A stretch of 33,479 nucleotides of DNA from assembly GCA_023480665.1 (NCBI GenBank), contig JAMCWR010000020.1:1-33479 (forward strand), given 5' to 3'. Origin of the DNA: Gammaproteobacteria bacterium. GTDB taxonomy: Bacteria > Pseudomonadota > Gammaproteobacteria > UBA9339. Below the pieces are notes generated by a model. That model was given only the letters and a program-made list of their open reading frames with translations. It was not told where the DNA came from and did no database searches. This document shows, one piece after another, positions 15,794-24,784 of this stretch. Position numbers and translations under genes: made by a program. Position 1 is the first letter of the stretch. Every line of letters begins with the position of its first letter.

Positions 15794-17166
15794 AATCACC
15801 AAAAAAACTTGGCAGTTTTTCTGTTGCATTAATGGGAGCTGTTAGTATTTTTTCTCTGATCGATATTCCAATTATGGCAAAATATGGAGCTTTATCTGCT
15901 CTCTATTATGCTTTGGCTGCCATATTATTTTTCATTCCAAGTGCTTTAGTTTGCGCTGAATTAGCGACAGGTTGGCCGAAAGCTGGCGGCATTTATGTTT
16001 GGACCAAGGAAGCCTTTGGTGATCGAGTTGGCTTTTTAACGATTTGGCTTGAGTGGATAAATAATGTCATCGTATTTCCCGCAAGTTTATCTTTTACTGC
16101 GTTAATTGTTTCTTATGTTTTTCCGCAGCATTTAGAGTTAGGTAAATATTGGATCTTAAGCATCATGCTGGTAATTTTTTGGGGATTAACCTTACTTAAT
16201 TTGCGTGGCATAAAATCTTCGAGCAAATTAAGTAACATTGGGTTTATAGTGGGCATGGTTTTTCCTTGTGCGCTTATTATTTGTTTAGGGGCTTGGTTTG
16301 TTAGCGTGACGCCGCTACACAAAATTCTTTCACTCTTGGTAATTGCACCTGATCATCCAAGTATCTTTACCTCAGCGTTTTTGGTGAGTTTAGTACTTGG
16401 TTATTCCGGGATTCAAATTGTGGCGTTTCATGCTGAAGATGTAGAAAATCCGCAGAAAAATTATCCACGCGCAATTCTAATTGCTACTTCTATCATAATT
16501 TTCTTTTATGTGCTGAGCGCTTTGGCAATTTTTATTGTGATCCCTGCAAAAAATATCAATATCATTACGGGACTAATGCAAGCTCTCGAGAGTTTTTTTA
16601 AGATATTTAATTTAAGCATGTTTGTTCCACTGCTTGCTGTTTTGATAATTTTTGGTCGCATGTCTTCACTTAACATGTGGATCATTGGGCCGGCCAGAGG
16701 TCTTGCTACTGCACTTGAAAATTCAAACGTACCGCAAATTATTACGCGCAAAAATACTAATGGCGCTCCAGTTTATATATTATTTATCCAGGCCATAATC
16801 ACAACTTTGTTATCGATAAGCTATTTATTTGTTTCATCGATCGTTAATTTCTTTTGGGTACTGCTAGCACTTAGTTCTGCATTAACTTTGGTTATGTACA
16901 TGTTGATGTTTTTGGCGGGTTTGGTTATGCGCTATTCCAAACCAAATACCATAAGAACTTATAAAGTTCCAGGCGGCAAGTTTGGGATTTGGCTTGTAGC
17001 AGGCTGCGGGTTTTTGGTGTGCTTTTTCGCGCTTATTTTATGCTTTATCCCACCCGAGCAATTATTTAAAAGCTCCGCAGTTTTTTATAAAGATATCTTA
17101 ATGGTTGGGGTTGTGGTGCTTGTGACTGCGCCAGTATTTTTTGTCATTAGGAAAACAAAGCCGTAA
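15790..17166 (+). CDS. APC-superfamily amino acid permease
   Basis: This is a 458-residue inner-membrane transporter with about twelve hydrophobic helices. The N-terminal block (GAVSIFSLIDIPIMAKYG, then FFIPSALVCAELATGWPKAGGIYVWTKEAFG) is the signature of the amino acid-polyamine-organocation family, and is closest in style to the glutamate/GABA antiporter and YjeM group. FHAEDVENPQKNYPRA is the conserved cytoplasmic loop. The substrate cannot be read from the sequence. It is translationally coupled to the upstream LuxR regulator by a 4-nt overlap, and converges on the giant gene at 17213 with only 46 nt between the stops and no clear terminator. Confidence 0.88.
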   Translation: MKSPKKLGSFSVALMGAVSIFSLIDIPIMAKYGALSALYYALAAILFFIPSALVCAELATGWPKAGGIYVWTKEAFGDRVGFLTIWLEWINNVIVFPASLSFTALIVSYVFPQHLELGKYWILSIMLVIFWGLTLLNLRGIKSSSKLSNIGFIVGMVFPCALIICLGAWFVSVTPLHKILSLLVIAPDHPSIFTSAFLVSLVLGYSGIQIVAFHAEDVENPQKNYPRAILIATSIIIFFYVLSALAIFIVIPAKNINIITGLMQALESFFKIFNLSMFVPLLAVLIIFGRMSSLNMWIIGPARGLATALENSNVPQIITRKNTNGAPVYILFIQAIITTLLSISYLFVSSIVNFFWVLLALSSALTLVMYMLMFLAGLVMRYSKPNTIRTYKVPGGKFGIWLVAGCGFLVCFFALILCFIPPEQLFKSSAVFYKDILMVGVVVLVTAPVFFVIRKTKP

Positions 17167-17212
17167 AAACTTCAAACATTATCAAAAACGCATAAGTTAC
17201 CCAAAGTATTTT

Positions 17213-20200
17213 TTATACATGACGTATCATTTTTTGTGGCTCATGAACTTCATTGTATGAAATTTGCTGTGGTGATGCCATTGGTTGAGCTCTATACATA
17301 AGCGCCTGCGCGTGATTTAATAAAAATGCTTCGGTGGCGGATGTTTTAGCTTCAGGTGGTTGTGGTTCCATGATACCTAAAATTTCATTATTCCATTCGC
17401 GAAGTTCACTTTGAAAATGTTCAAAATCTGCTTGAATGCTATCTAGATCAAAAGAAGAATTTTTATTCAAGAATTCACGAATACTTTCTTTATGCTCATT
17501 GAGTGCAAATAAAAACCCCTGTGCTTGTGTGAGATGGTAATTTTTGAATGATTTGTTTATTGATGGTTGTTTATTCAGCCGATTTTGAAAACTATAAATT
17601 ATTTTTTCTATTTGTTTTATTTGTTTAAGGAGTTTAAATAATTTATATAGATTATGCGCTTGATTTTGTAGTTGTTCAAAGTCATCCTGAGTAGCTTCAC
17701 CAACTTGCCTTAGTTGTATCAGTTTTGTTTGATTACTTTGTATTTCAGCTAATATTAATCGCAGCATTTCACAATAATAAGCTCCATCATAAAATATAAA
17801 ATGAGTTTTTCTCTGAATTTTTTCAATTTTACGTAAAGCATAATTTTCTAATTTTTTTAAGTGCGCAGAGAATTTTTCCATATTTTGATTGAAAACTTGA
17901 GGAGTAACCAATGCTTGCGCCGGTTCTTCCTCGTCTTGCTCGGATGAACCAAATAACCAAGCTGCGGCATTTGAAAAAAATTGATGGATATTTTTTGAGG
18001 CACTGACAAAGACGCTTGCTGTTACAGCAAGCAAAGAGATATTTGCGTCGATATTTGTAAAGAATTGTGCAGTTTGAGTTTGTTTTGGCGTGTAACGTAA
18101 AATAGTATAATCCCCTTCACAAACGGCTTGATTCCCAATGGCGTAACAACGCTGCATATCATATAGTTCTGCCGGGTATGCGTGCTGGTTTGCGGAATTA
18201 TATGGAACAAGCGCGGTGGCGGGTGAGAATTTTGGTGAAACATTAATTTCAAAAAGATCACTAGACACAGATAAGTATGGTATTGCTTGATTATGTGCGA
18301 CCCCGATTCTCAGTAAACAAGATTGTACCTTGATGTTCGCTAATTTTTTATCATGATGTAAAAAATTAAAATTGCATTCTGGGTATGTAGCATGCGCTTC
18401 TGAAGAATTTGGGCGAAAATTAAAATTTGTTCGGTCAGGTAATACTAATTGTGTTTGTAGGCTATTTTGTGGGTTATTGTTATTAGCACTAAATATAGAC
18501 CAGGGGATTTGCAATATTGGCGCAAGGTAAGTGTAAATAAAATTAAAGTTAAGCCAGGTAGTATAGCGTGATGATGCGCCAGATGTTTGTGGCTCACCTT
18601 GGTCGCGAAAAGACCTTCTTGGCTGAGAATGTTTTTGCTCAAATTCAATCTCTTTTGTAGCTTCCTCGTCTGCGATTGATAGTAGATTTAGTCCAGCAGG
18701 GTTTTTATTTTTGCGCTGAGAGGTGGCATCATCTGTTGAATACATATTATTTGTTGTAGCATCAAGATTTGACGCAAAAACATCGTTTTCTCTACCATAA
18801 TCAGAGGATATTTTTACTTCTTGCACCTGTGGAGTATTAACCCGCTCCTGTTTTTGCTGCTGATTTGATTGAACCGCAGGTCTTTCTATCGTTTTCTGGG
18901 TTGATTCACTAGTTTTTTCTACTAGCAAAACTGCTTGTTCTGGCATAGATAATTCATATACTGGTTCGGTCAAGAGTTTCAGTGTATTTTTGTCCATATT
19001 TTCCTGATCAACTTCAGGATTTACTTTATCTTTTGATGGCGAATGGAAATTGGCATAACTTTCGCTAACAAGCTGAAGCTGTTGTGATAATTGCCCAGGA
19101 AGTAAGTCGTTAATTTGCATCAATTGATATGCTGACATTATTTTAAAACGCCAGCTTTCTATACTTTTTTGACAATTACGATTTTCATTTGATACTAATA
19201 ATTTTCCCGCCAATAATAAAAGTTCTTGTTGATTGTTTACTGTAATTACCTGAACCTGCATAGTATCTAGATATAGATGCTCGGTTTGGCTTATTTGGGT
19301 GACAGGCGCGCTTAAAATAGGTGTACTTGTTGTTAGCTGTTTCCAACTTTTAGAAATCGGGTCATACTCGTCGACTCGCACCCCGCTTTCTTTATCTTGC
19401 ATTGTCACTAAAAGTTTTTGCGAGTCTTCGCTGGTTATAACTTGTGTGCGTAATGTCCGAATAAGATTCGCATCACCAAACCCATTTGCAACAGAGTAAT
19501 AGCCGATAGCTGGCAAAGTGGTGTCCCATGATTTTGTTTTTGGATCAAATTGATAGAGGCTTAATCCACTAGTGTGTTTTACTAAATACAAAAGCCTATC
19601 GGAATTATTAACTCTTACTATAGAGGAACGAGTAATTACAAGATATCCCTCATTATCTTCGGGTATTCCAATATTATGAGGGCTTGGTAACTCCGGCCCA
19701 TCTTGAAAAGCATCCCATCTTTGTTGGCTAAAACTATAATAATGAAGTTTTACCGTTTCATGATTTGTGATTACTAGTAACTTTTGCTCACCATCAACTG
19801 TAATCGCCTCTACTCGCGTCGCGGATAAGTTTTTGGGGCCATCTATTTTTGCGCCCCAGCTATTACTTACAGGGTCATATAAATACACTTGCAAACCACT
19901 GCTTAGATATACCGTTAAAAATAATTGTTCTTTGTTGTTAACGATAATTTGTCCTATGCGAATTGTTTCATATGTTTCTTCTGTAACATAGCCGGCATTA
20001 TTCGACCAATCTTGATTAGAAGGGGGCGCCAGGGGTTTCCATTGTTTCGATACGATATTATATTCTAACAATTCGATACCATTTGCAGAGTGATTCGTGA
20101 TAATTAAGCGCGGAATATTATTAACTTTAACTACATTTGCGCAGAAAATTGCATGGGGGTTTTGCCTACTATTGCGGCTATAACTATTTGGTCGTGTATT

Positions 20201-22714
20201 GTCAGGTGCAATTTCAAGCCAACTATTTGTTGCTATTTGTAATTGATATATATGTAATCCATCGTCAAGATGAATCAAAGCTAAGGTTTGAGGTTCACTC
20301 AATTCTTTAATATCTGGAATTGCTGGGATGTTAACGACACGCAAAGTAGAAAAGTATGGGGCGGCTCTTTGTATCGCACGGCGAGGAACTACTTTAGCCT
20401 TAGATTGATTTGGTAAGGATGGTAAAGCCAAAGTGGAAAGTTGTTGATCATAAATATCATAAGATGAGGCAAGGAGCTTTTGCTCGTTAACTAACCCAGA
20501 AATAATTTGCGGCCTTATCTTATAACCGCCAAGAAAAAGATACATATTAATTAAATTTACATAACAATTTAGCTCCACAAAATATTCTTTTAGTTTTATT
20601 TGATCGGTTTCTGTTAATACCTCTCCTACCACGACTGTATTAGAACCGCCAGCATTATGACTTAAACGAGATTGACGTAACTCAGTAAATCTTTGAATGA
20701 TTATTGGCTCAATTCTACCGTGCACCGCTTTATAGTATGCGAGCAATTTATTGTATAGCTTTGGATTAGTGCGAATATAAGCAAAGAAATCTAAGAAATT
20801 AGTTGCTTGTCGTCGAATTGCGCCAAGAGGTGGAATTATCTCATCGTTTAAATAATGCTGATTTTGAATTAATTTTGTTAACATTAAGAACTTTGTAACT
20901 GCATTATACCAAACAAAAAAATTAAACAATATTTCTTTGTTGATATGGCTAGGCAGTGGCTCATCCAGTAAATATTCAGTTAAGCGTGCGATGTAACCAG
21001 ATATACCCCATAAGTCGTTATGATTTTGCCCTAGTACATTATTTATCCAATTAAAGTCTATTTTATTATTTTCATTACCCCAAAGAAGGGCGCCGTTTAA
21101 CATCGGGATATGATCTTCCCCCTCAATCCAATAATCCAAGCGTTCAGCATATTTTTGTAATAATTTTTGTTTATTTTTTGCGGATAGGTTTTGGATTGGG
21201 GGTTTGGTGAGCTTGTTAATTTTAAATAATAATTTACTAAATGGCTGTAAAAGGAGCATAGTATGTTCTTTACTTAAAATCATAAGAAACCGCGCTAAAT
21301 CATCTGAAAGATGTAAGAAGCCGTGGTTGCTTAAATGAATTAAGCCATTAATTGCTTCGCGGGTAATGAGTTGGTCATGAATTACTTCGGCATGCATTAA
21401 ACGCGAATCTTTCCAAAATTCCAACATAATTTTTTGCGACTCAATAGATACCTGGATTAATACACCAAGTTGTTCTCTCATCGCTATCATGTGAGGTACT
21501 AAAACACTTGGATCGTTGCCGCCACCGCCGAAGAGCAATCCTATAAATGTTTGCGCAATATTCGAAATCGGTAAAATAAGACCCGCGCCTGTTACCGCAG
21601 TAATACCCCAGACGCCAGCTATTTGGGCATAACTTGCGGCGATTGCCGTACCAGCTTGACCAAGTTTACCCACTACACATAGCCCAGCATTGTTTACTTT
21701 TGGATCACTGCCGATTTGAGAGAGAACCCCAAATAAATTACCAATCCCAGCAAGAACATTTTTTGTTGTTTGTTCTCTCAGCTCTTTTTCCATGGCGCTT
21801 TGTTTGGCTTCGTTAGCTGCAGACGCTATTTTTTTATATGATTGCTCTTGTGCACTCAGAGCGTCAAAAATTGGTAGAACTATTTGATCACGAATTTGCG
21901 GGCTAAGATGTTTTTGATCAAAAATAAATTCCGGATCAATATTAAATTCGGTAAGTAATGCTGCAATTTGGGTTTTTTTCTGTTTAATATTGATAGTGCT
22001 AACATAAGGTGTTTGTGATCGTTGGAGTTTTTCGTGAATTGATACTATTGACCTACTTGTTATGGTTTCACGTCCGTCGCTTGAAAGCACAGGTGATCTT
22101 ATTAATTCTGTTATAAGCCCAGGGTTATTAAAAACTGAGGCATCGAGATTATTAATAACATCTGCGTTAATAAATTGTTTTTTCCCTGGGTCGGGAAAAT
22201 TTGACATAAGGTAAGTGAAAGCTGCTACAGGTAACTCTAATTGAGGAATTTTTTTTGATAAAAATGCTGAAACAAATTCACCAGCAGAGCGAACACCATG
22301 TTGAAAACGTTCAGCAGACTCTATACGCGCATTATTTACAGTATAAATGTCGGCTACAGCTCTCAACTGATTTCTAATTTCCGTCTCGTCTTTAAGAGCA
22401 GCCCAAGCTTTTTGATCTTTTTGCAGTTTTACCGTTTGTAAATGAATTTTTAAATCATCTAGGCAGTTTTTATCTTCAATGTTAAATGTTTTCTTTTGAA
22501 AAGCATAAATTGCTCTGACTTGTTCATAAGCAGCATAATGTGTTTCTAGACCTTTTTTTACATGTTGTGCATAGAGATTTCTAACATACTGCTCATTTAT
22601 GAAAGATGCAGAATCAGAGCCTCTAATTATGCCTTCAATCTCATTTGCAGCCTTTTCTACTTTTTTAAATTCAAAATAGTCACCACTAAGAAGTATTGTA
22701 TTTGCAGTTGCCAT
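17213..22714 (-). CDS. Giant 1,833-residue protein with central beta-propeller; candidate secreted effector
   Basis: GAGG 6-9 nt before ATG 22714 supports the start. I recognise no overall family. Residues about 1-330 are helical and charged. About 345-398 form a hydrophobic Gly/Ala-rich segment (AGLCVVGKLGQAGTAIAAS, ending FIGLLFGGGG) that could be one or two membrane helices. About 790-1190 hold seven degenerate repeats with Trp near residues 831, 892, 953, 998, 1063, 1124 and 1189. Each repeat has the form Y-x-x-x-S-x-x-W (for example YDPVSNSW, FDPKTKSW, YDPISKSW), as in Kelch-like or fungal-lectin-like propellers. About 1200-1400 is Gln/Ser/Thr-rich linker. About 1600-1800 is helical and probably coiled coil. 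There is no signal peptide. Size, architecture and taxon make a type IV secretion effector possible, but that is inference. Confidence 0.8.
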   Translation of the reverse strand: MATANTILLSGDYFEFKKVEKAANEIEGIIRGSDSASFINEQYVRNLYAQHVKKGLETHYAAYEQVRAIYAFQKKTFNIEDKNCLDDLKIHLQTVKLQKDQKAWAALKDETEIRNQLRAVADIYTVNNARIESAERFQHGVRSAGEFVSAFLSKKIPQLELPVAAFTYLMSNFPDPGKKQFINADVINNLDASVFNNPGLITELIRSPVLSSDGRETITSRSIVSIHEKLQRSQTPYVSTINIKQKKTQIAALLTEFNIDPEFIFDQKHLSPQIRDQIVLPIFDALSAQEQSYKKIASAANEAKQSAMEKELREQTTKNVLAGIGNLFGVLSQIGSDPKVNNAGLCVVGKLGQAGTAIAASYAQIAGVWGITAVTGAGLILPISNIAQTFIGLLFGGGGNDPSVLVPHMIAMREQLGVLIQVSIESQKIMLEFWKDSRLMHAEVIHDQLITREAINGLIHLSNHGFLHLSDDLARFLMILSKEHTMLLLQPFSKLLFKINKLTKPPIQNLSAKNKQKLLQKYAERLDYWIEGEDHIPMLNGALLWGNENNKIDFNWINNVLGQNHNDLWGISGYIARLTEYLLDEPLPSHINKEILFNFFVWYNAVTKFLMLTKLIQNQHYLNDEIIPPLGAIRRQATNFLDFFAYIRTNPKLYNKLLAYYKAVHGRIEPIIIQRFTELRQSRLSHNAGGSNTVVVGEVLTETDQIKLKEYFVELNCYVNLINMYLFLGGYKIRPQIISGLVNEQKLLASSYDIYDQQLSTLALPSLPNQSKAKVVPRRAIQRAAPYFSTLRVVNIPAIPDIKELSEPQTLALIHLDDGLHIYQLQIATNSWLEIAPDNTRPNSYSRNSRQNPHAIFCANVVKVNNIPRLIITNHSANGIELLEYNIVSKQWKPLAPPSNQDWSNNAGYVTEETYETIRIGQIIVNNKEQLFLTVYLSSGLQVYLYDPVSNSWGAKIDGPKNLSATRVEAITVDGEQKLLVITNHETVKLHYYSFSQQRWDAFQDGPELPSPHNIGIPEDNEGYLVITRSSIVRVNNSDRLLYLVKHTSGLSLYQFDPKTKSWDTTLPAIGYYSVANGFGDANLIRTLRTQVITSEDSQKLLVTMQDKESGVRVDEYDPISKSWKQLTTSTPILSAPVTQISQTEHLYLDTMQVQVITVNNQQELLLLAGKLLVSNENRNCQKSIESWRFKIMSAYQLMQINDLLPGQLSQQLQLVSESYANFHSPSKDKVNPEVDQENMDKNTLKLLTEPVYELSMPEQAVLLVEKTSESTQKTIERPAVQSNQQQKQERVNTPQVQEVKISSDYGRENDVFASNLDATTNNMYSTDDATSQRKNKNPAGLNLLSIADEEATKEIEFEQKHSQPRRSFRDQGEPQTSGASSRYTTWLNFNFIYTYLAPILQIPWSIFSANNNNPQNSLQTQLVLPDRTNFNFRPNSSEAHATYPECNFNFLHHDKKLANIKVQSCLLRIGVAHNQAIPYLSVSSDLFEINVSPKFSPATALVPYNSANQHAYPAELYDMQRCYAIGNQAVCEGDYTILRYTPKQTQTAQFFTNIDANISLLAVTASVFVSASKNIHQFFSNAAAWLFGSSEQDEEEPAQALVTPQVFNQNMEKFSAHLKKLENYALRKIEKIQRKTHFIFYDGAYYCEMLRLILAEIQSNQTKLIQLRQVGEATQDDFEQLQNQAHNLYKLFKLLKQIKQIEKIIYSFQNRLNKQPSINKSFKNYHLTQAQGFLFALNEHKESIREFLNKNSSFDLDSIQADFEHFQSELREWNNEILGIMEPQPPEAKTSATEAFLLNHAQALMYRAQPMASPQQISYNEVHEPQKMIRHV

Positions 22715-22730
22715 GATTTACCTCATTTTT

Positions 22731-22742
22731 TCAATATATTGA
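22731..22742. promoter_or_regulatory. 12-bp palindrome just upstream of the giant gene
   Basis: TCAATATATTGA is perfectly self-complementary, 17-28 nt upstream of the giant gene's start codon, within the roughly 210-bp spacer shared with adenosine deaminase. It could be an operator covering the start of transcription. AT-only palindromes arise easily by chance in this base composition, so support is weak. Confidence 0.25.
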
Positions 22743-22924
22743 GTTCGTTCGAACAAAGCTTGAGCTTAACTAGAACCTGTATTTTTACACAAATATGTAA
22801 TTATTCAACAAATCTGTCTAAAACCTACATTTCTTAGAATAATAATACAAAACTTGATGTTAGTAACGAGAGCGTTTAGGATAATAATTAGTATTAAAAA
22901 TAAATATTTTTGGAGCGAGAAAAT

Positions 22925-24151
22925 ATGCCAATATCTAATCAAACGCAGTTACGTGAGTTTATTACAAAATTACCAAAGGCCGATTTACATGTGCATCTTG
23001 ATGGCTCAGTGCGCATCGAAACCTTAATTGACCTTAGCAAGCAACATAATTTATTGCTGCCTTCATATACAGTGGCAGGGTTAAATGAACTTGTATTTAA
23101 AGATGAATATAAAGATTTGGTTGAGTATTTGACGGGGTTTGGTTATGTGTTACCTGTCATGCAAACGCCAGAAGACTTGGAAAGAATTAGCTATGAGTTC
23201 GCTTTAGATAATATTAATGAAGGCGTCTACTATACAGAAGTAAAATTTGCTCCACAGCTGCATATTAATGAAAAGCAAGATTTTGCTGAGATTTTAATTG
23301 CAGTCAATAAAGGCTTAGAGCGCGCAAAAAATGAATTCAATAAAAAAGACGCAGTAAAATCTGGGAAATTACCTGAATTTCATTACGGTATAATTGTTTG
23401 TACCATGAGGTTTTTTGCGCAAGGGTTTTCGAAATATTATGATGATTTTTTAGCAGCACATAAAGGTTTAAATCAAAATGCAGTTTTCGCTCTGGCTTCT
23501 GCAGAAATGGTTAAAGCTTGTGTGAAGGTTCGCGATGAACATAATATACCAATAGTTGCTTGTGATTTAGTTGGTGCTGAAGCAGGCAATCCGCCAATTC
23601 ATTTTAAAAAAGCTTATCATTTTGCTAAACAAAATCTGATGCATTCTATTGTACATGCTGGTGAAGCTTATGGCGCGGAAAGCATTTATCAAGCTGTTAC
23701 TGAGCTCGATGCTGAAAGGTTGGGTCATGGCACGATGTTATTTTCAGAAGATGGGATCAAAGATCCAAGTATTAAAAATAAAGCACAATTTTTGCAAAAA
23801 TTAATTCAGTATATAGCAGAGCGCAGAATTACTATTGAAGTTTGTTTAACTAGTAATTTACAAACACTGCCGCATATCAAAGATATTGCCAATCATTCTT
23901 TTGTAGAAATGTTAGCTGCGGGTTTAAGTACGACAATCTGTACCGATAATCGCACATTCAGTAAAACCAGTATGACCAAAGAACTGATGCTTGCAATTCA
24001 GCACTTCGATTTATCTAGACATAATTTGCGTCGTATACTTATCGATAGTTTTGCCAAAAGTTTTATGCCGATAAATTATTTACAGAAAGAATTATATCTC
24101 ACAAAAATAGAAGCGTTATGTGACGCACTTATAAATGAGTATAAATATTAA
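22925..24151 (+). CDS. add: Adenosine deaminase
   Basis: The enzyme converts adenosine (and deoxyadenosine) to inosine in purine salvage. ATG 22925 is preferred, with GGAG 9 nt upstream; an in-frame TTG at 22910 overlaps that site. The 408-residue product has all the metal and catalytic residues of the family: HVHLDGS (His22, His24 bind Zn), HAGE (His244, catalytic Glu247), GHGT (His268), and TDN with zinc ligand Asp341. The TDNRTFSKTSMTKE block differs from the TDDP form of mammalian enzymes but resembles a common bacterial subfamily. It is followed after 2 nt by a HAD gene. It is somewhat longer than the E. coli enzyme, mainly through an insert near residues 130-150. Confidence 0.92.
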   Translation: MPISNQTQLREFITKLPKADLHVHLDGSVRIETLIDLSKQHNLLLPSYTVAGLNELVFKDEYKDLVEYLTGFGYVLPVMQTPEDLERISYEFALDNINEGVYYTEVKFAPQLHINEKQDFAEILIAVNKGLERAKNEFNKKDAVKSGKLPEFHYGIIVCTMRFFAQGFSKYYDDFLAAHKGLNQNAVFALASAEMVKACVKVRDEHNIPIVACDLVGAEAGNPPIHFKKAYHFAKQNLMHSIVHAGEAYGAESIYQAVTELDAERLGHGTMLFSEDGIKDPSIKNKAQFLQKLIQYIAERRITIEVCLTSNLQTLPHIKDIANHSFVEMLAAGLSTTICTDNRTFSKTSMTKELMLAIQHFDLSRHNLRRILIDSFAKSFMPINYLQKELYLTKIEALCDALINEYKY

Positions 24152-24153
24152 TT

Positions 24154-24714
24154 ATGATCCAATTTTTTCTTGATGTTGATGGTGTAGTGCTCGATTTTGA
24201 TAGCGATTTTCTCAAAATCATTAACCGAGCATTTAATAAAAATTTGCCGCCAAATTTTTGCCCAAACGATTGGTATTGGACTAGTCATCCAGTTGATATC
24301 TCAATAGAACAATCTTTGCATGCGTATTCACTGTTTAAAGAGAAGCGCGGGTTTCGTTTTCTCAAACCTTACCCAGAGAGTATAAAGTTTATCGAAAATA
24401 TCAAACAACAAGGTCACCATATTGATTTTGTTACCAACATCCCAGCTGATCATCGCGATGATAGAATCTTTTGTTTTAAGCAGCACCATGTTGTGTACGA
24501 TCGTGTATTTACCGTTGAAACCAAATCGCAGTGTATTAACAATATTAAATTACCAGATGCCACAAGATATATTTTTATTGATGACAACCAGGACAATTGT
24601 GAAGATGTTTTGCAAAATTGCCCTGGCATCGAAGTTTATATTTTAAGTAAACCATATAACCTTTCCTACACAAAGGTCGCACGGCTCGATCAGTTGGCTG
24701 CTTTAAAATATTAG
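24154..24714 (+). CDS. HAD-superfamily hydrolase, 5'-nucleotidase-like
   Basis: The 186-residue protein starts with the HAD motif I FLDVDGVVLDFD, where the first Asp is the nucleophile and the second the acid/base. Motif II is the Thr in FVTNIP. Motif III/IV is a Lys in ETKSQC with FIDDNQDNC. Short length and an all-helical cap after motif I fit the NT5C-like (5'(3')-deoxyribonucleotidase) type, but the substrate is not certain. It follows adenosine deaminase by 2 nt, so a joint role in nucleotide breakdown and salvage is likely. Its last eleven codons are present again at 26166-26197, beyond the ATPase gene. Confidence 0.78.
   Translation: MIQFFLDVDGVVLDFDSDFLKIINRAFNKNLPPNFCPNDWYWTSHPVDISIEQSLHAYSLFKEKRGFRFLKPYPESIKFIENIKQQGHHIDFVTNIPADHRDDRIFCFKQHHVVYDRVFTVETKSQCINNIKLPDATRYIFIDDNQDNCEDVLQNCPGIEVYILSKPYNLSYTKVARLDQLAALKY
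24683..24714 (+). repeat. Direct repeat copy 1 (3' end of the HAD gene)
   Basis: These 32 nt encode the HAD protein's last residues RLDQLAALKY and its stop. They recur at 26166-26197 with four differences, all transitions; the last 14 nt (TTTAAAATATTAG plus the base before it, allowing one change) are nearly identical. The pair brackets the ATPase gene. Confidence 0.7.
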
Positions 24715-24784
24715 AGCAGGTATAGGTCAAAGCCTGAAAGATGTATATTCCTGGCGAAACGAGAGATTTTGATTAAGCTAAAGG

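Noticed and set aside
17167..17212. Intrinsic terminator between the convergent permease and giant genes
   Set aside because: I looked for a GC stem plus T-run in the 46-nt gap and found none.
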